A DNA stretch of 64,000 bases from Pegoplata infirma (lineage: Eukaryota > Arthropoda > Insecta > Diptera > Anthomyiidae), in NCBI GenBank assembly GCA_963921195.1, contig OY992540.1, positions 42,431,890 through 42,495,889 of the forward strand. The letters are read 5' to 3'. Shown here piece by piece: positions 34,640 to 46,539 of this stretch. A program made the translations under genes and the position numbers. The notes under the pieces were generated by a model. That model searched no databases. It had not been told where the DNA came from and saw only the letters and a list, made by a program, of their open reading frames with translations. Position 1 is the stretch's first letter. The number at the start of each line of letters is the position of its first letter.

Positions 34640-35050
34640 AAGTAGTGCTTAAGCAGTTCACTAATAAAGAAAGTATTCCAAGCCTTATGAGGCGATACGC
34701 CTGAAATTAAAATATATATACATAAATGAGACAATTCTCGGATTATTGGCCATATCGGGTATTTAGGGTCCAAAAAATGGGTAAAAAAATGCCGAATTTT
34801 TTTTTTTTGATTTTCCAACCATTATTTTAACCAACCATTTCTTCTTAATTTAACAGTGTATGAAAAACCTTGTAAAAATTCCTATTAGTTGGGGAGTTAT
34901 CGGAATTTTCACGAAGGTCCACATTGTTTCATAAGGGGGCAACAAAATTTTTAAACACTGATATGGCCGGTAAGCCGATAAGCCTTCTTTTATATATATT
35001 TTAGGTTTCAGGAAAATCGGTTCATAACGGTTAGAATACTTCCCATGTAA
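34640..35050. mobile_element. GACAAG/CTTATCGGCCATATC repeat, inverted-arm copy
   Basis: The left part (34680-34800) has ATTGGCCATATCGGG. The right part (34920-35045) has the reverse complement form (GATATGGCCGGTAAGCCGAT, CGGTTCATAACGGTTAGAAT). It follows the 35-bp array after ~40 bases. Confidence 0.6.
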
Positions 35051-35336
35051 GAAGTAGAAGCAATTTTTTGCTTGCTTTTGAAATAATCTAAAAATAAACA
35101 CACAGTTTTTATGAGCATCAAATTATTTAATTGAATTTCCAAAATATAAATCCTCTTTATAAATATTTACATAGTTTTAACATATAAATAATTTAATTAA
35201 TTTTTTTACAAAACAACGATTTTTCAACACTTTATTAAAAAAAAAAAAAAAAAACACCTTATGTGGGTATTAAAAGGGATTTAAAAGGATATAAGCTACA
35301 ATTTACACATACACACATCCTTTTAAAAATTATTAT
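35051..35336. other. AT-rich, nothing recognised
   Basis: Includes an A18 homopolymer near 35240. Confidence 0.4.
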
Positions 35337-36235
35337 TAGGGTGGCATGAAAAATTATTTTTTTTTATGATTTCTTCAAGTGCCGGGCAAATTTGATTTTT
35401 TTGCATGTTTGCCCTCGGCATATTTCAAATGCAGTTTTTGTTTTTGCTTCTATTACACTAAAAAAAACTTGTCAAATTACTAGAAAAAGTCTCGAAATTC
35501 CATTTCACCAATATTTTCCTTGTTTTTTTAACAAATAATTTTCGATCCAAATTTACATTTTTTTTTGGTAATTTTACAGTTTTTCTTGTTTTTTACAAAT
35601 TTCTAGGATTGTTTACAAAAAAAAAAAGTAAATTTACGAGAATTTCTTGTAAATTTTATTTCACAAAAAAGTGGTAAATTTTTATTGGTAAAAATCTTGT
35701 GAAATTACCAAAAAGCTCGTAGTTTTTACTAGAAATTCTCGTAAAATAGGGGTAACAAAAAATCTAGTAAAATCACGAAACTTCCTTGTAAGTTTTATCG
35801 CATCAAAAAAATTGTAAATTTCCAATTTTTTTGGTAAAAAGCTTGTCAAATTAGAAAATTATTGGTAAAAAGCTTGTAAAATAACGAGGGATTTTTGTCA
35901 AATAGGAGGTAGTAAAAAAAAGTTACAAACTTTTCTTGTAATTTTGCAAGGTTTTTTTTCTCGTACTTAGATTAGCGTTAAGTTTCTTTAATTTTTATTA
36001 AAAATAATATAAATTATTAAGTTTTTCGACCTTTTAATGTGTAATGAAAAAGTGTTTATTATAGTTCGAAGCCATTTTTATGTTCCCCATTATGAATTAC
36101 CATGTTTTACTTTATTAGCTTTAGATATTTTAGTTTCTAAAGTGACTTCGAAAAAAGTTTTTTAAGGTAATTTTTGTCAAAGTTTTAAAAAACTTCCAAA
36201 ATTAATTTGATTTTGACTAGCATCGTGCCACCCTA
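35337..36235. mobile_element. TAGGGTGGCA TIR element (hAT-like) with a nested repeat
   Basis: Left end TAGGGTGGCATGA, right end TCGTGCCACCCTA. Flanks ATTATTAT and ATATATAT agree at 5 of 8 positions, so the target duplication is unproven. The 35457-35960 repeat of AAATTACAAG type is nested inside. Confidence 0.55.
35457..35960. repeat. GTAAAATTACAAG repeat family, copy 1
   Basis: Starts TTACACTAAAAAAAACTTGT and is built from GGTAAAAAGCTTGTAAAATT and CGTAAAATAGGAGGTAGCAA words. Copies 37430-37900 and 41395-41827 share the order of these words. Confidence 0.65.
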
Positions 36236-36325
36236 ATATATATAAATTAAGCAAAAAATTTTTCAACAATACCATGATTTGTGGTTTTTTGCTTTGGGGT
36301 ATAAATCTATAAAATTTTAAGTTTC

Positions 36326-36898
36326 CACAGAGAAAAATATTACACTCAAAGTGTTTTCACCTTTGAAAACTTAATTTATCTTCAATTTAAAATTTGTATA
36401 CAAACTTTGCTTAAAAAGTTAATAGAGCACAAGGGTGAAAGTGCATCAGGTTGAATTGAATCCACGTCATAGTTTAACTTTGGTTTTTATGGAAATAAAA
36501 ATTGGCCACGCCCACTTTTTTTGATATATTAAAAATTAGGTAATGACTGAACCGATTTGTATATTTTTTTTTTAATGTTGGCTTTATTACAGGTTAAGCT
36601 TCTGTTGCGTCTACGACCACTTTTTTCAATATATCTAAAATCGTAAAACGACTGAACCGACTCTGCAAATTTTTTATTTTAAATATTCGTCATAGTCCAA
36701 GTAAAGTTTTAACGGACAGAACAATTGTACACGCCCACTGTTTTCTATATATTTAAAGTCGTTTTAATTACAACTGCAATGTGGTTGTAACAACCAAATG
36801 ACCCAAAAATGAGTTTGTTTAATTAGTGGTTACGACAACTGATTTTTTTTGTGTTTACAATTAGAATTAACGTTTGTTTGCAGCAATTTTTCTCTGTG
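36326..36898. mobile_element. CACAGAGAAAAAT TIR element
   Basis: Left CACAGAGAAAAAT, right ATTTTTCTCTGTG, an exact 13-bp inverted pair. The interior has GGCCACGCCCACTTTTTTTG and repeated ACTGAACCGA phrases. No clear target duplication; no ORF. Confidence 0.6.
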
Positions 36899-37429
36899 TT
36901 TACATTTTTTTAACTTTCTTATAACTAATTTTTATTAACATTACATGTTTTTTTTATTTTTTTATAAAAATTTTACTGTACATTTAATGTTAAATTGTTT
37001 CATTCCATTATTTTTAAGTAGTTTTACTTTATTTTTTTTTTAATATTTACAACAATGAATTTTAGTTTGTGTTAGTTTGTATTTTACAAAACTTTATCTG
37101 GATGATTTTTAAAAATTTACTAAAGTATTTATGAAAAAACAAAATTAAATTTTTCTAAATACAAAATATATTTAATAATAGTTTAAAACTAAAACGAAAC
37201 AATTATATTTATAATAGGGGCATGAGAACTTATCTTAACACTGAAAAAAATACAACTAAAATTAAGGAAAAAATTTCTTTGAAAATAGTTCATGAATTTT
37301 CCTAAATTATTTTTATTTTTTTCTCAACATTTCCAACATTTCCAAAATAAGGGACACTCTAATATATATATATAAATTTTGAATAGGGTATGTATTTAAT
37401 TTTAACCCATTTTTAATAATTTCATTCTA

Positions 37430-37900
37430 TATTTTAATTTTACCAATATTTGACAGTTTTCCTTGTTTTTTAACAAATCGAAATTTACATTTTTTTTGGT
37501 AATTTTACAATAATTTTTGTAATTTTACAATATTTTTTTGTAATTTTACAAATTTCCAAGTTAATTTTACAAAAAAAATCTAGTGAATTCACGAGAATTC
37601 CTTGTAATTTTAATTGCGCCAAAAACTGTAAATTTACAATTTTATTGGTAAAAAGCTTGTAAAATTACAAAATTATTGGTAAAAGCTTGTAAAATTACTG
37701 GGAATTGTCGTAAAATAGGAGGTAGCAAAAAATTTAGTAAAATTACGAAACCTCTTTGTAAATTGTATCGTGTCAAAAAATTTGTAAATTTACAATTTTA
37801 TTGGTAAAACCTTGTAAAATTACAAAATTATTGATAAAAATCAAATTACTAGGATTTTTTGTCAAATAGGTGGTAGCAAACAAAAAAAACTTACCTACAT
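37430..37900. repeat. GTAAAATTACAAG repeat family, copy 2
   Basis: Shares GGTAAAAAGCTTGTAAAATT, GTCGTAAAATAGGAGGTAGC and TAAATTTACAATTTTATTGG with the other copies. Confidence 0.65.
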
Positions 37901-37929
37901 GAATTTAACCATTTTTGCAATAATCTTTT

Positions 37930-37990
37930 TATATTGAGGAGTGTGTCAATATATTCGGCAAGGCCGAATTTATCTTTTTTACTTGTTTTG
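37930..37990 (+). mobile_element. DINE-1-like 3' end fragment
   Basis: GAGGAGTGTGTCAATATATT, hairpin TTCGGCAAGGCCGAA, then TTTTACTTGTTTT. Only the terminal ~60 bases remain. Confidence 0.65.
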
Positions 37991-39365
37991 GTAATTTTAT
38001 AGTAAGGATAGTCTCAGTGCGATATGTCAATATTATAGCTTTGAATAAAACATTTTCTTGAAAATACCAATTTAATAAAATCAGAAATCCAAGAGGTTTT
38101 CTGATTTGATTTCTACACCAAAATCTGTTTTCCGCATATTCCACACTTTTATCAGATTTATCTCAAAAAAACTGTGATATTCCTTAATGGTAAATATAAA
38201 TATATACTACGTGATGTAATGTCAATTATCCTCAATAAACCAATAGTGTCAACAATTATTTTTATTTTTTCATTAATAGCCAACCATCAGTTGTATGGCA
38301 GGATTTGTAGGTGTAAAAATATCCTTCAACTTATATGGTTATTTTTATTTTACAATGTATGGTTGAATTTAATTTGGTTTGTGAAAATTAACAGTCATAT
38401 GGAAATAGTTTTAATGAAATGCTATTTCAATCAATTGTTACACCCACACACATGATTATAGTGAAAAGTTCGTTGAGCCGGTAAATTTACATATCGCTTT
38501 TTGTTGTGTTAACAATAACATTAAGACTTTGTTTAACAAATAAATATTATTATGTTGGAAATTTTGGCAATTTTGGCCAAAAATTGCTACGAAAAGCGAG
38601 GGATAAGTGTATTGGTATATAAAAAAATGTGCTATTTTCATTGTGGCAGTGTAAGGTTAATTTAAATTGACAATTTTTATTTTGTTACACATACAATTTT
38701 AATAAAAAGCCTAAATGTATGCTTTAATTTTTTAAATATTTTATTTTCGTTAAGTATCAACCTGAAAGGCAATTTACTAATTTTTAGAATTTGATTGGTT
38801 TTAAAAATAAAAAGATTATACTAAGAAATTAAAGGAGCCTATTCACAGTTATGACTGTCATAAGCCATTTTTTTATGATTTAACAGTCATAACATCAATA
38901 ATTTTCTATACAAACCAATAACAAAATTAAAAAAATCTATTTGGTAATTTTATGATCAGGTGGATAACACTAGTTTACAGAGATTTTGATCCACAACATT
39001 TTGCATTTATATTCTATGTAAAATCTGTAGCTGAATTTGAAAATAAAGTCCACAGTTTCAAAAGTAGAAAGTTTTCGAGATTTTGCTAACTTTCCAAATT
39101 TTCAACTTTTTAAAAAAAGTGATTTTACTTAAATAAAATATCTTCGGACCAAATCGGTGAATTCCATTCTTTTTGGTTTTAAACTAAATGTTAATAAATG
39201 CCTTATCAATTCTACATGCAACATATTTCAATCTGATTATTGCATTAGAAGCTATTAATCGATATATCGACAATTTTGCTTCAATTTTACCAAAATTTGG
39301 AGAAAAAAGTAAATTCTATTGCCAATTTCAGAAAGAAAAAAAAATATAATTTTTTTTTTATATTT
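37991..39365. other. Unique AT-rich DNA, no supported gene
   Basis: ORFs at 38174-38455 and 37929-38144 have no recognisable domain and no coding-like composition. Confidence 0.4.
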
Positions 39366-39540
39366 TTAGGCTAGTTGGTAGCGTGCTAGGCTTCCAACGT
39401 GGGGGTCGTGGGTTCGATTTCCACCAAAACCCTTGGTTTTTTTCGTTACAACGAGACGACGGTCATTGTTACCAGTTCTCGGTTAGGTGGAATTTATTAA
39501 AAATGATTTGTAAATAAATAAAAAGAATAAATAAAAATAA
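39366..39540 (+). mobile_element. tRNA-derived SINE-like element
   Basis: A-box-like GGCTAGTTGGTAGCG (39369-39383) and B box GGTTCGATTTCC (39411-39422) are spaced as in a tRNA. The T arm closes as GTGG..CCAC. The tRNA-like head (to ~39430) runs into unrelated sequence and a tail of AAATAAATAAAAAG type. An intact tRNA gene is unlikely because the acceptor stem is not formed. Confidence 0.65.
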
Positions 39541-39914
39541 TTGATCATGTGATCAAAAATATTATATTATTATTATAAATTTAATTTATCTCTTTATAGT
39601 TCAAGTGTGATCTATTATAAAGAAAATAAGAGATTTTTTAAGAAAATCCGTTTCATATTGTAAAAGTTACGTGCATTTGAGTAAAAAAAATGCTGAAATT
39701 CAGTTTTAATACATTTTTAGTTTACAAAACCAGTTTACAAATTTTAAAAAATTTTTAATTCGCGATATTTAACAATAATTTTTCATGTAAAATCGCGCGC
39801 TGAATCCGAAATAGAAGTCAGAGAGCTCAAAATTAGAAAATTTTTTAAGATATTGCCAAATTCTATACTTAAAAAAGTGCTTTGACATAAATAAAAATAT
39901 CTCCAGACAAAATT

Positions 39915-40765
39915 GACTCACACTCATTCACGCTCACGACAGAAATTTTTAAATCACGCACACTCAAGAGCATATTTTTATACCCTCCAACTACAGTATG
40001 GGGGCATATTCACTTTGTCATTCCGTGTGTAACGCATCGAAATATCGGTTGGGGACCCCATAAAGTATATATATTATTACTCAGTGATCGATTCTTAGAC
40101 ATTCTAGCGATGTCCGTCCGTCCGTCCTCCTGTCCGTCCGTCCGTCTATAGTTAACACGATGCAGTCCATAATAAAAGAGCTAGACCCCGCAAGTTTGAC
40201 ACAAATTTGTCCTATAGTGCTAGGCAGGTTAAGTTCGGAAATAGGCCAAATCGGACCTGGTGAAAAAACTTCCCCCTTGAAGAACTAAACCAACTTCTAA
40301 AAAATGTAAATTTTTTAGATGTTTTTATGTATTTTTGTGAAACAAATGAAGCATTTTTATGTTCGCAGAAGTTTAAAGTCCTGCGTTTGGACCCAGGTGC
40401 TCAAAAAAATTACGCCTTTTTCGGCCCCCCCCCTTTTTAGGGCGTGGATAAAAAAATAATAAAATTATAATAATTTAGTGGACAAAGCAGACAAAAACTA
40501 ACTTGTACACATGTACCGCGAAGGCCAAGGAGTCCCCCAGCTCACCGACCCCTCCCCCCTTGCCCGAATGAAAAAGTCCCTGTCAAAAAATTTTATTTTT
40601 TTATTTTTTTTACATATTGGATTATCAAAGATTCGGCACAGCCGAATTTAGCACTCTCACTTGTTTCTACTCACACTTACTCACAATCACATAAGTAAAT
40701 TAAATACAACTCACACTCATGATCACTCACGCAAGTTTCACTCACACTCACGTTGACTCACACTC
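39915..40765 (+). mobile_element. DINE-1-like element (39978-40668) flanked by CTCACACTCA-rich DNA
   Basis: The element starts TATACCCTCCAACTACAGTA, has CCATAAAGTATATATATTAT and GTCCGTCCGTCC, and ends AGATTCGGCACAGCCGAATT then CTCTCACTTGTTT. On both sides (39915-39975 and 40670-40765) are CACTCA/CTCACG repeats like those near 7775 and 13160. This suggests insertion into one such CGTGAGTG-rich element. Confidence 0.75.
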
Positions 40766-40965
40766 AGGAAACTCTTATTTATACAAAACAAAATTTCACA
40801 AACTAAAATTTCAAAAAATGCAAAATTTAAAGTTCAGCGAAATTTTACTTTTTTTTTTTTGCTTTTTTCGGAACGAATTCTTAAGTTAACCCAAATTTTA
40901 AATTTTTATTTTCTTTTTGTACGAAAGGATATATAAAGAGAAAATAAATCACGCAAACTCACACA

Positions 40966-41390
40966 AAACAAGTTAGAAATATAAAGACGGCCAAGACCGA
41001 CCATATGATACCCTACACCAATGTTTTTCTGACAATGGGTCTCTAGTCCAAACAAGGACCGATTGGATCATCTTTTGTTACATCTTTAAGTTGTGTAAAA
41101 AATACACACAGACCAAATTTTAGTGGAATTGGTTTATTTTTGTTGCCAATAGATCGATTTAAATGAATATCGGTCGAAATTTTCATTGGGATTACCAAAT
41201 CCAAAAATGGTCCAGTTATTTTCAGATTACCACTTAAAAATAAAATTTAAATCAACTATTTTGCATTTTCATGAATTTTGAGGAAATTATGTAAATATCG
41301 GGAGGGTGGTTTGTATGGGGACTACAAGAAGGACTAATCCCATTCCTTGAAAATTTAAAACAAAGATTTGTGCATAAAAAATACGAAATA
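40966..41390 (-). mobile_element. DINE-like 3' end of another subfamily
   Basis: Reads AAAACAAGTTAGAAATATAA, hairpin CGGCCAAGACCG, TATGATACCCTACACCAATG on the plus strand. The interior differs from the other copies. Confidence 0.5.
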
Positions 41391-41394
41391 GTTT

Positions 41395-41827
41395 GACAAT
41401 TTTTTTTGTAATTTTACAATTTTTTTAGTAATTTTACAAATTTCCAAGATAATTTTACAAAAAAATCTAGTAATTTCATCAGAATTCCTTGTAATTTTAA
41501 TTGCACCAAAAACCTGTAAATTTAGGGTTTTGTTGGTACAAAGCTTGTAAAATTACAAAATTTGGTAAAAAGCTTGTAAAATTACCAGGAATTCTCGTAA
41601 AATAGGAGGTAGCAAATAATCTAGCAAAATTACGAAACCTCCTTGTAAATTTTATCGTGTCAAAATATTTGTAAATTTACAATTTTATTGGTAAAAACCT
41701 TGTAAGATTACAAAATTATTGGTAAAAAGCTTGAAAAATTACTAGGAATTTTTGTCAAATATGAGGTAGCAAAAAAAAAAGTTACAAGTTTTGCTTGTAA
41801 TGTTACAAGGTTTTTTTTAGAGTGTAG
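41395..41827. repeat. GTAAAATTACAAG repeat family, copy 3
   Basis: Ends TTACAAGGTTTTTTTTAGAG followed by TGTA, an inverted match to the start of copy 1. The word order agrees with copies 1 and 2. Confidence 0.65.
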
Positions 41828-43100
41828 CTCAATTCAATATCATATCCACATTTAAAAACTGAAATCATATTAACCAATTAATTTAGCCATCACAAACACA
41901 GGTTAAACAAAAAATTGCATTTTGTATAACATATTTTTAGGCGCTTATAAATCTCACAACGCAATAAAAATGCCTATAAACTTTTGTTATACCCTTTAAA
42001 ATCTACCCTAAAATATTAAAACTTATTATCAAATTATGTAAATTTTTATGCAATTCTATAGGTACCAGCCTTTAAATAATACCCTTCATACGAGTACTTA
42101 TGTAAGAGTCAACACGTGAATTCAATTTTTAATACCCTCAAAACACATGATAACTTTTACATGTATGCATTCCTGAATCACATGGAACGCTAGTCAAATG
42201 GTGTTGTAATTTCATTGAATTACAATTTTTAAACAAAGTGTTAGTGGTCATTTAACTTTTATGCATTAACAATTTTTTGAGAAAAAAATATTTCAGCAGT
42301 AATTCAAACATTATTGAACACTGTGTTACAGCCTTACACTAGAGCGGAATTTTTTTGTATGGCAAAAAAGTTTTTCTTCCGATTTTGAATGTCCAGGCAA
42401 TTTTTTATTTTACTAGCCTAAAATTTAAGTGGTACAAATTTGAGGCCAATCGGATCAAGTTAACCACTGGCACACGGAGTTTAAAGTTTCTAATATGTGA
42501 AATTAAAAAAATATGTCTTGCGATATATCATGTTTATGAATTACAAAATGCGATATCGAGATATCGCTACTTGAAATTTGCAAATAAGGGCGGTTTTTCC
42601 TACATTCAAGAATTGGAAAAAAAATCTAAAAATTTCATTCGCTTGACCCTTTCATAGAGACAATCTTACTTTGAAGACAATCTTTCATTCAAACATAATC
42701 TATTAGTTTCAATTCCAAAATTTTTATAACCACTTATTGTAGAGTATTTAATGATCGGTGTTTACCAACTATATTGGCACTTGTTTTGATTATATGCATT
42801 TTTCAGAAAATAACTTTTTTTTTTGTTATTCGAAAATTATGTTGCATATTTAGTTTACCATAAAGTGGGCCACATGTTTAACGGAAGAAACTGACACTGA
42901 CCAAAAAGCATAACAATGATATGCAAATGATGTTGATTGTTGATTTCCCTTGTTATATGTATGACGATGACGACGATGATGATGATGAAATTGATGTGTA
43001 CCAGGGATGTTAAATGAGGTTTTCAATTTTGTACTAACTTTCAAAAAAAATTGTACTTTTTGGACCCCCACGGTACCATTTTTTTTTTAATTATTAAAAA
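41828..43100. other. AT-rich; no supported gene
   Basis: A 100-codon ORF at 42355-42657 shows no recognisable domain. A (GAC/GAT)n microsatellite lies at ~42961-42988. Confidence 0.4.
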
Positions 43101-43104
43101 CTTA

Positions 43105-43170
43105 ACTAAAAGAAATGAGAGTGTTGATTCGGTTGTACTGAATCATATAAACCCCCCCCCCCCCCCAAAA
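43105..43170 (-). mobile_element. DINE-like 3' end remnant with poly-C tract
   Basis: GAGAGTGTTGATTCGGTTGT on the plus strand keeps half the family hairpin (ATTCGGTTGTACTGAAT). It is followed by an uninterrupted run of ~17 C, unusual in this AT-rich window. Confidence 0.5.
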
Positions 43171-43214
43171 TGGAAACAAATTTAAAAAAAACATTTTTCA
43201 GCTGCGTTTTTGAA

Positions 43215-43912
43215 CAAATTCTTAAAATCTATTCTGTAGAAAAATGTCTCATTGTCCGATACTTTATCTATAGAAAAAATTCTCAAAATTCTAGAATTTT
43301 TCGACAGGAAAAATGTATCTGACAAGGGAAGTATCTAAAATATATGAATCGATTTGCATGAAACTTAAAAAATATATAAAAGAGATCATTCTAAAGGTTG
43401 TGGTGTCTCGGCTTATCGGCCATATCGGGGATTTAGAGGTTAAAAAAAGGGATAAAAAATGCCGAAAAGATTTTTTTTTGGATTTTTCGGCCATTTCTTT
43501 TTAAGAATCTAACTATATGATGTTTTCTTATGAGAAGAAAGGTTTTTTAATGCCTATCCAACGGTGGCATAACCTTAAAAAAATCGTTAATTATTTTTTC
43601 ACGAAATGTGTAAATTTTAGTGGATATTAATGTGAAGACACAGACCTACGATATGCACATGAATACGAAACAATCTCTATTAAATTTACGTCTACACGTA
43701 TTTTTGCTCTAGACAACATTCCTGTCAGTTCGGCAGTTATCGAAATTTGCTCGAAGGTCCACGTTGTTTCATAAGGGGAGAATGAAACTTTTAAACACTG
43801 ATATGGCCGATAAGCCGAAACACCCCAACGTTAAAATCGTCTCATTTATATATATTTTGAGTTTCAAGCAAATCGGTTCATAAGGGTTAAGAAACTTCCC
43901 TTGTGAGTGTGT
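43215..43912. mobile_element. 35-bp repeat remnant joined to a GACAAGGGAAGT inverted-arm element
   Basis: 43215-43317 holds 2-3 units of the 35-bp family. From 43318 the element starts GACAAGGGAAGTATC and ends at ~43912 with ACTTCCCTTGTGA. Inner arms carry GGCTTATCGGCCATATCGGG (left) and GATATGGCCGATAAGCCGAA (right). Confidence 0.7.
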
Positions 43913-45043
43913 AAACACGAAAAATGTACCAAGATCGGAGAATTCTTCTAAAAATAAATGAAGAAATATTTTTAAAAAAAAATTATAGAAAAATTTCATT
44001 TAAAAACTACTTTAAACTGTTTTAAAACAAGGGATACAAACTAAAACAGAGGCTCATTTATGGTGTAAATCAGTCTATCATTAGTACCCTTGTGAGCATT
44101 TTTTTTTGAGTAAAGAAAAAAAGCTGGCGTATAAAGAAATTGTAAATTTTAAAATTGTACCAAATGAGTCGCGGTAGTACCACGGTACTTTTGAAGGATA
44201 AAATGTACCAAAAAAAGTACAATTGTACCAACTTTAACATCCCTGATGTGTACCAGCATCGAACGTTCTACATATGTATGTATGAGAACAAAAAAATAAA
44301 ATACGGAAACATCTGCTGCTGTTTATGGCTCAAACTGGAAACAAGAAGGAAAAACTGAATGGAAAATATAAACGACAATAACGTTGACTATCGTTTTCCG
44401 GTGGATGTATGTAAAAATATTGTTGTATTTGGAATCTTTGAGTGTTTTCAAAAAAATAGCATAATGGGCTAAAGTTAAGAAAATTTTAGAAAAATAAATT
44501 TGAAAAAATGTTGCTTGTATTATGAAAAAATTAGAAAATTAAAAAAATCGTAACTTAGACAATTTTCAAAACAAATTTTGCAACTTAGAACATTTTTCAA
44601 AAACCGATTTTTTTTACTGTAAAAAAATTAAGGATTTTTTACTCCAAAACGCAATAAAAATTAGCAGAAAAAATTTGTCTCCAAGACTTAAAAATTAAAA
44701 AAAAAAATTTTCCTAAAATTTTTGTTCGGACCTTCGAGAATTTGTAAAAAAATTATAAAAGTAATAAAATATTTTTACAAAAGATTTTTTTAAAGTACAT
44801 TGACGATTGGTGAAAGTAATAAAAAACACAAGCTTAACGAAACCTGACTCACGTTTTCAACTGAAGACAGGTTTCATTTGATTAATGAAACTGGCGTCAT
44901 TAAAGTTTCTTTCAATAAAAACTTACATGAAAATAATGAAAATATTCGTAGAACTTGTTTAAAATGTTTAATAACGTTTTTCATGAAATTGATGAAAGTA
45001 TTTATTGATAAAATGTGGTAGTGAATTAAAATTGCAACCTTGA
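43913..45043. other. AT-rich; no supported gene
   Basis: The 67-codon ORF at 44155-44358 has no recognised domain. GTACCA / TGGTAC words recur near 43010-43080 and 44150-44230 on either side of the 43215-43912 block. Confidence 0.35.
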
Positions 45044-45051
45044 ATTGAAAT

Positions 45052-45565
45052 CAAGGTTGGTTACCGAAACGAATAACGGTAAGGGTAACGGTAACGGTAT
45101 CTAATTTTTATTTATTTCGGTAAAGGTAACGGTAAGTGTTTTCAAATCGTTTCGGTAACGGTATGTACCGGTACCGAACCAACCAAACCGGTACAAACCG
45201 GTATTATTAATTTAGTTAAAAATTTGAAAAAAGATGGAACTGAAAGCTAAAAATATTTTATAGACCCAAAAACCAGTATAGATTTGATATGATTATTATT
45301 TTTGTCATTTATTTTATGATAATTTGCAAATTATAAATTTAAAATTATGTTAGCAATTTGATTTTATTTTTTTGTTCGTTAAAATCCCTTAAGACAGGTA
45401 AAATTTTGAATACCGGTACAATACCGGTAACTTCTAATAATTATAACGGTAACGGTAAGGGTAACGGTATTTTAAAAATATTTTTAGCGGTATCGGTAAC
45501 GGTATTCGATTTGAAAGGGTTTTGAATCGGTAACGGTAAAATAATGGTAACGGAAACCAACCATG
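45052..45565. mobile_element. hAT-type MITE with GGTAAC subterminal repeats
   Basis: TIR CAAGGTTGGTTACCG / CGGAAACCAACCATG (reverse complement CATGGTTGGTTTCCG). ATTGAAAT is duplicated at 45044-45051 and 45566-45573. Both subterminal regions carry many GGTAACGGTA units. Non-coding. The 8-bp duplication and CAAGG end fit hAT. Confidence 0.9.
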
Positions 45566-45949
45566 ATTGAAATTAATAAAAATGTTCATTAATTACAACT
45601 TTTGGTGAGTCACGTGTAACCGTCACTGAAATTTTATTTAACTTACGTAATTGTAGTAAACATGGTTGAAAAAATAGACTTTCACATTTTTTTATGCTTT
45701 AGTTGTCTCACCCAAAATTTTACTTCTACCTTAAATTGAAATACATTAGTAAAACCACGATATAAAATAAAACAACACGGATCTTAAAATATACGAAATA
45801 ATTAATTAACGTTTTAATTTAAAGTATGAAAAGTTGAAAAACTCACAAAACAAGTTAGAAAAAACACTTGCACTTTTTTTTTTATTTATAGGTTTCACAC
45901 AGTTTTCTCACACAAAATTTGCGTGTGAGAAAACTACATACTAACTCGA

Positions 45950-46380
45950 AATGTGTCAAAAATGTGTCAAAAAACAACAAGTTTTATAAATAAATTTTTA
46001 TGAAATTTTTAAATGAAACTACGAAATCTAATAAAGAAAATTTTATGAAATTTTTTCCCAATATGCATGATATTTTTTACGAAAGATTTTTGTTAAACAA
46101 ACAAAATATTCGGCTATTTTACGAAATAAATTCGTAAAAAAAAAAAAAATATTTCGTAAAACACAGAAATATTTCGCGTGTTTTACTAAAGATTTTCGTA
46201 AGTCACAAAAATTTATTTCGTTTATTCTACAAAAATTGTTCGTTCAACAAAAAAAAATTTATTTTACGAAAGATTTTCGTGCATTTTGTACATTGTACGA
46301 AAAAGTTTCGTGGTGTGAAACAACAATTTTTTTTGTAAATTAAACCAACGTTTTCGTACATACAACGCAGGATTTTTATG
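45950..46380. repeat. TTTTACGAAA / TTTCGTAAA dispersed palindromic repeats
   Basis: About ten occurrences of TTACGAAAGATTTTCGTAA-type words in both orientations (for example TTTTACGAAATAAATTCGTA near 46118). The block's boundaries are unclear. Confidence 0.55.
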
Positions 46381-46539
46381 CAGTCTATAAATATATAAAC
46401 ACAGCAGTAATAGAAACGATTATTTGTCAAAGTATCTCATATCAATGTGGTGGTTGTATCGTCTAAGGAACAGGTCAGCTTGTGTTATTAATGGGAATAA
46501 TTCGACAAAAATGTATAAAAAATTCACATTTATATTAGG

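Noticed and set aside
42355..42657. 100-codon ORF
   Set aside because: No domain, AT-driven composition and no promoter or splice signals.
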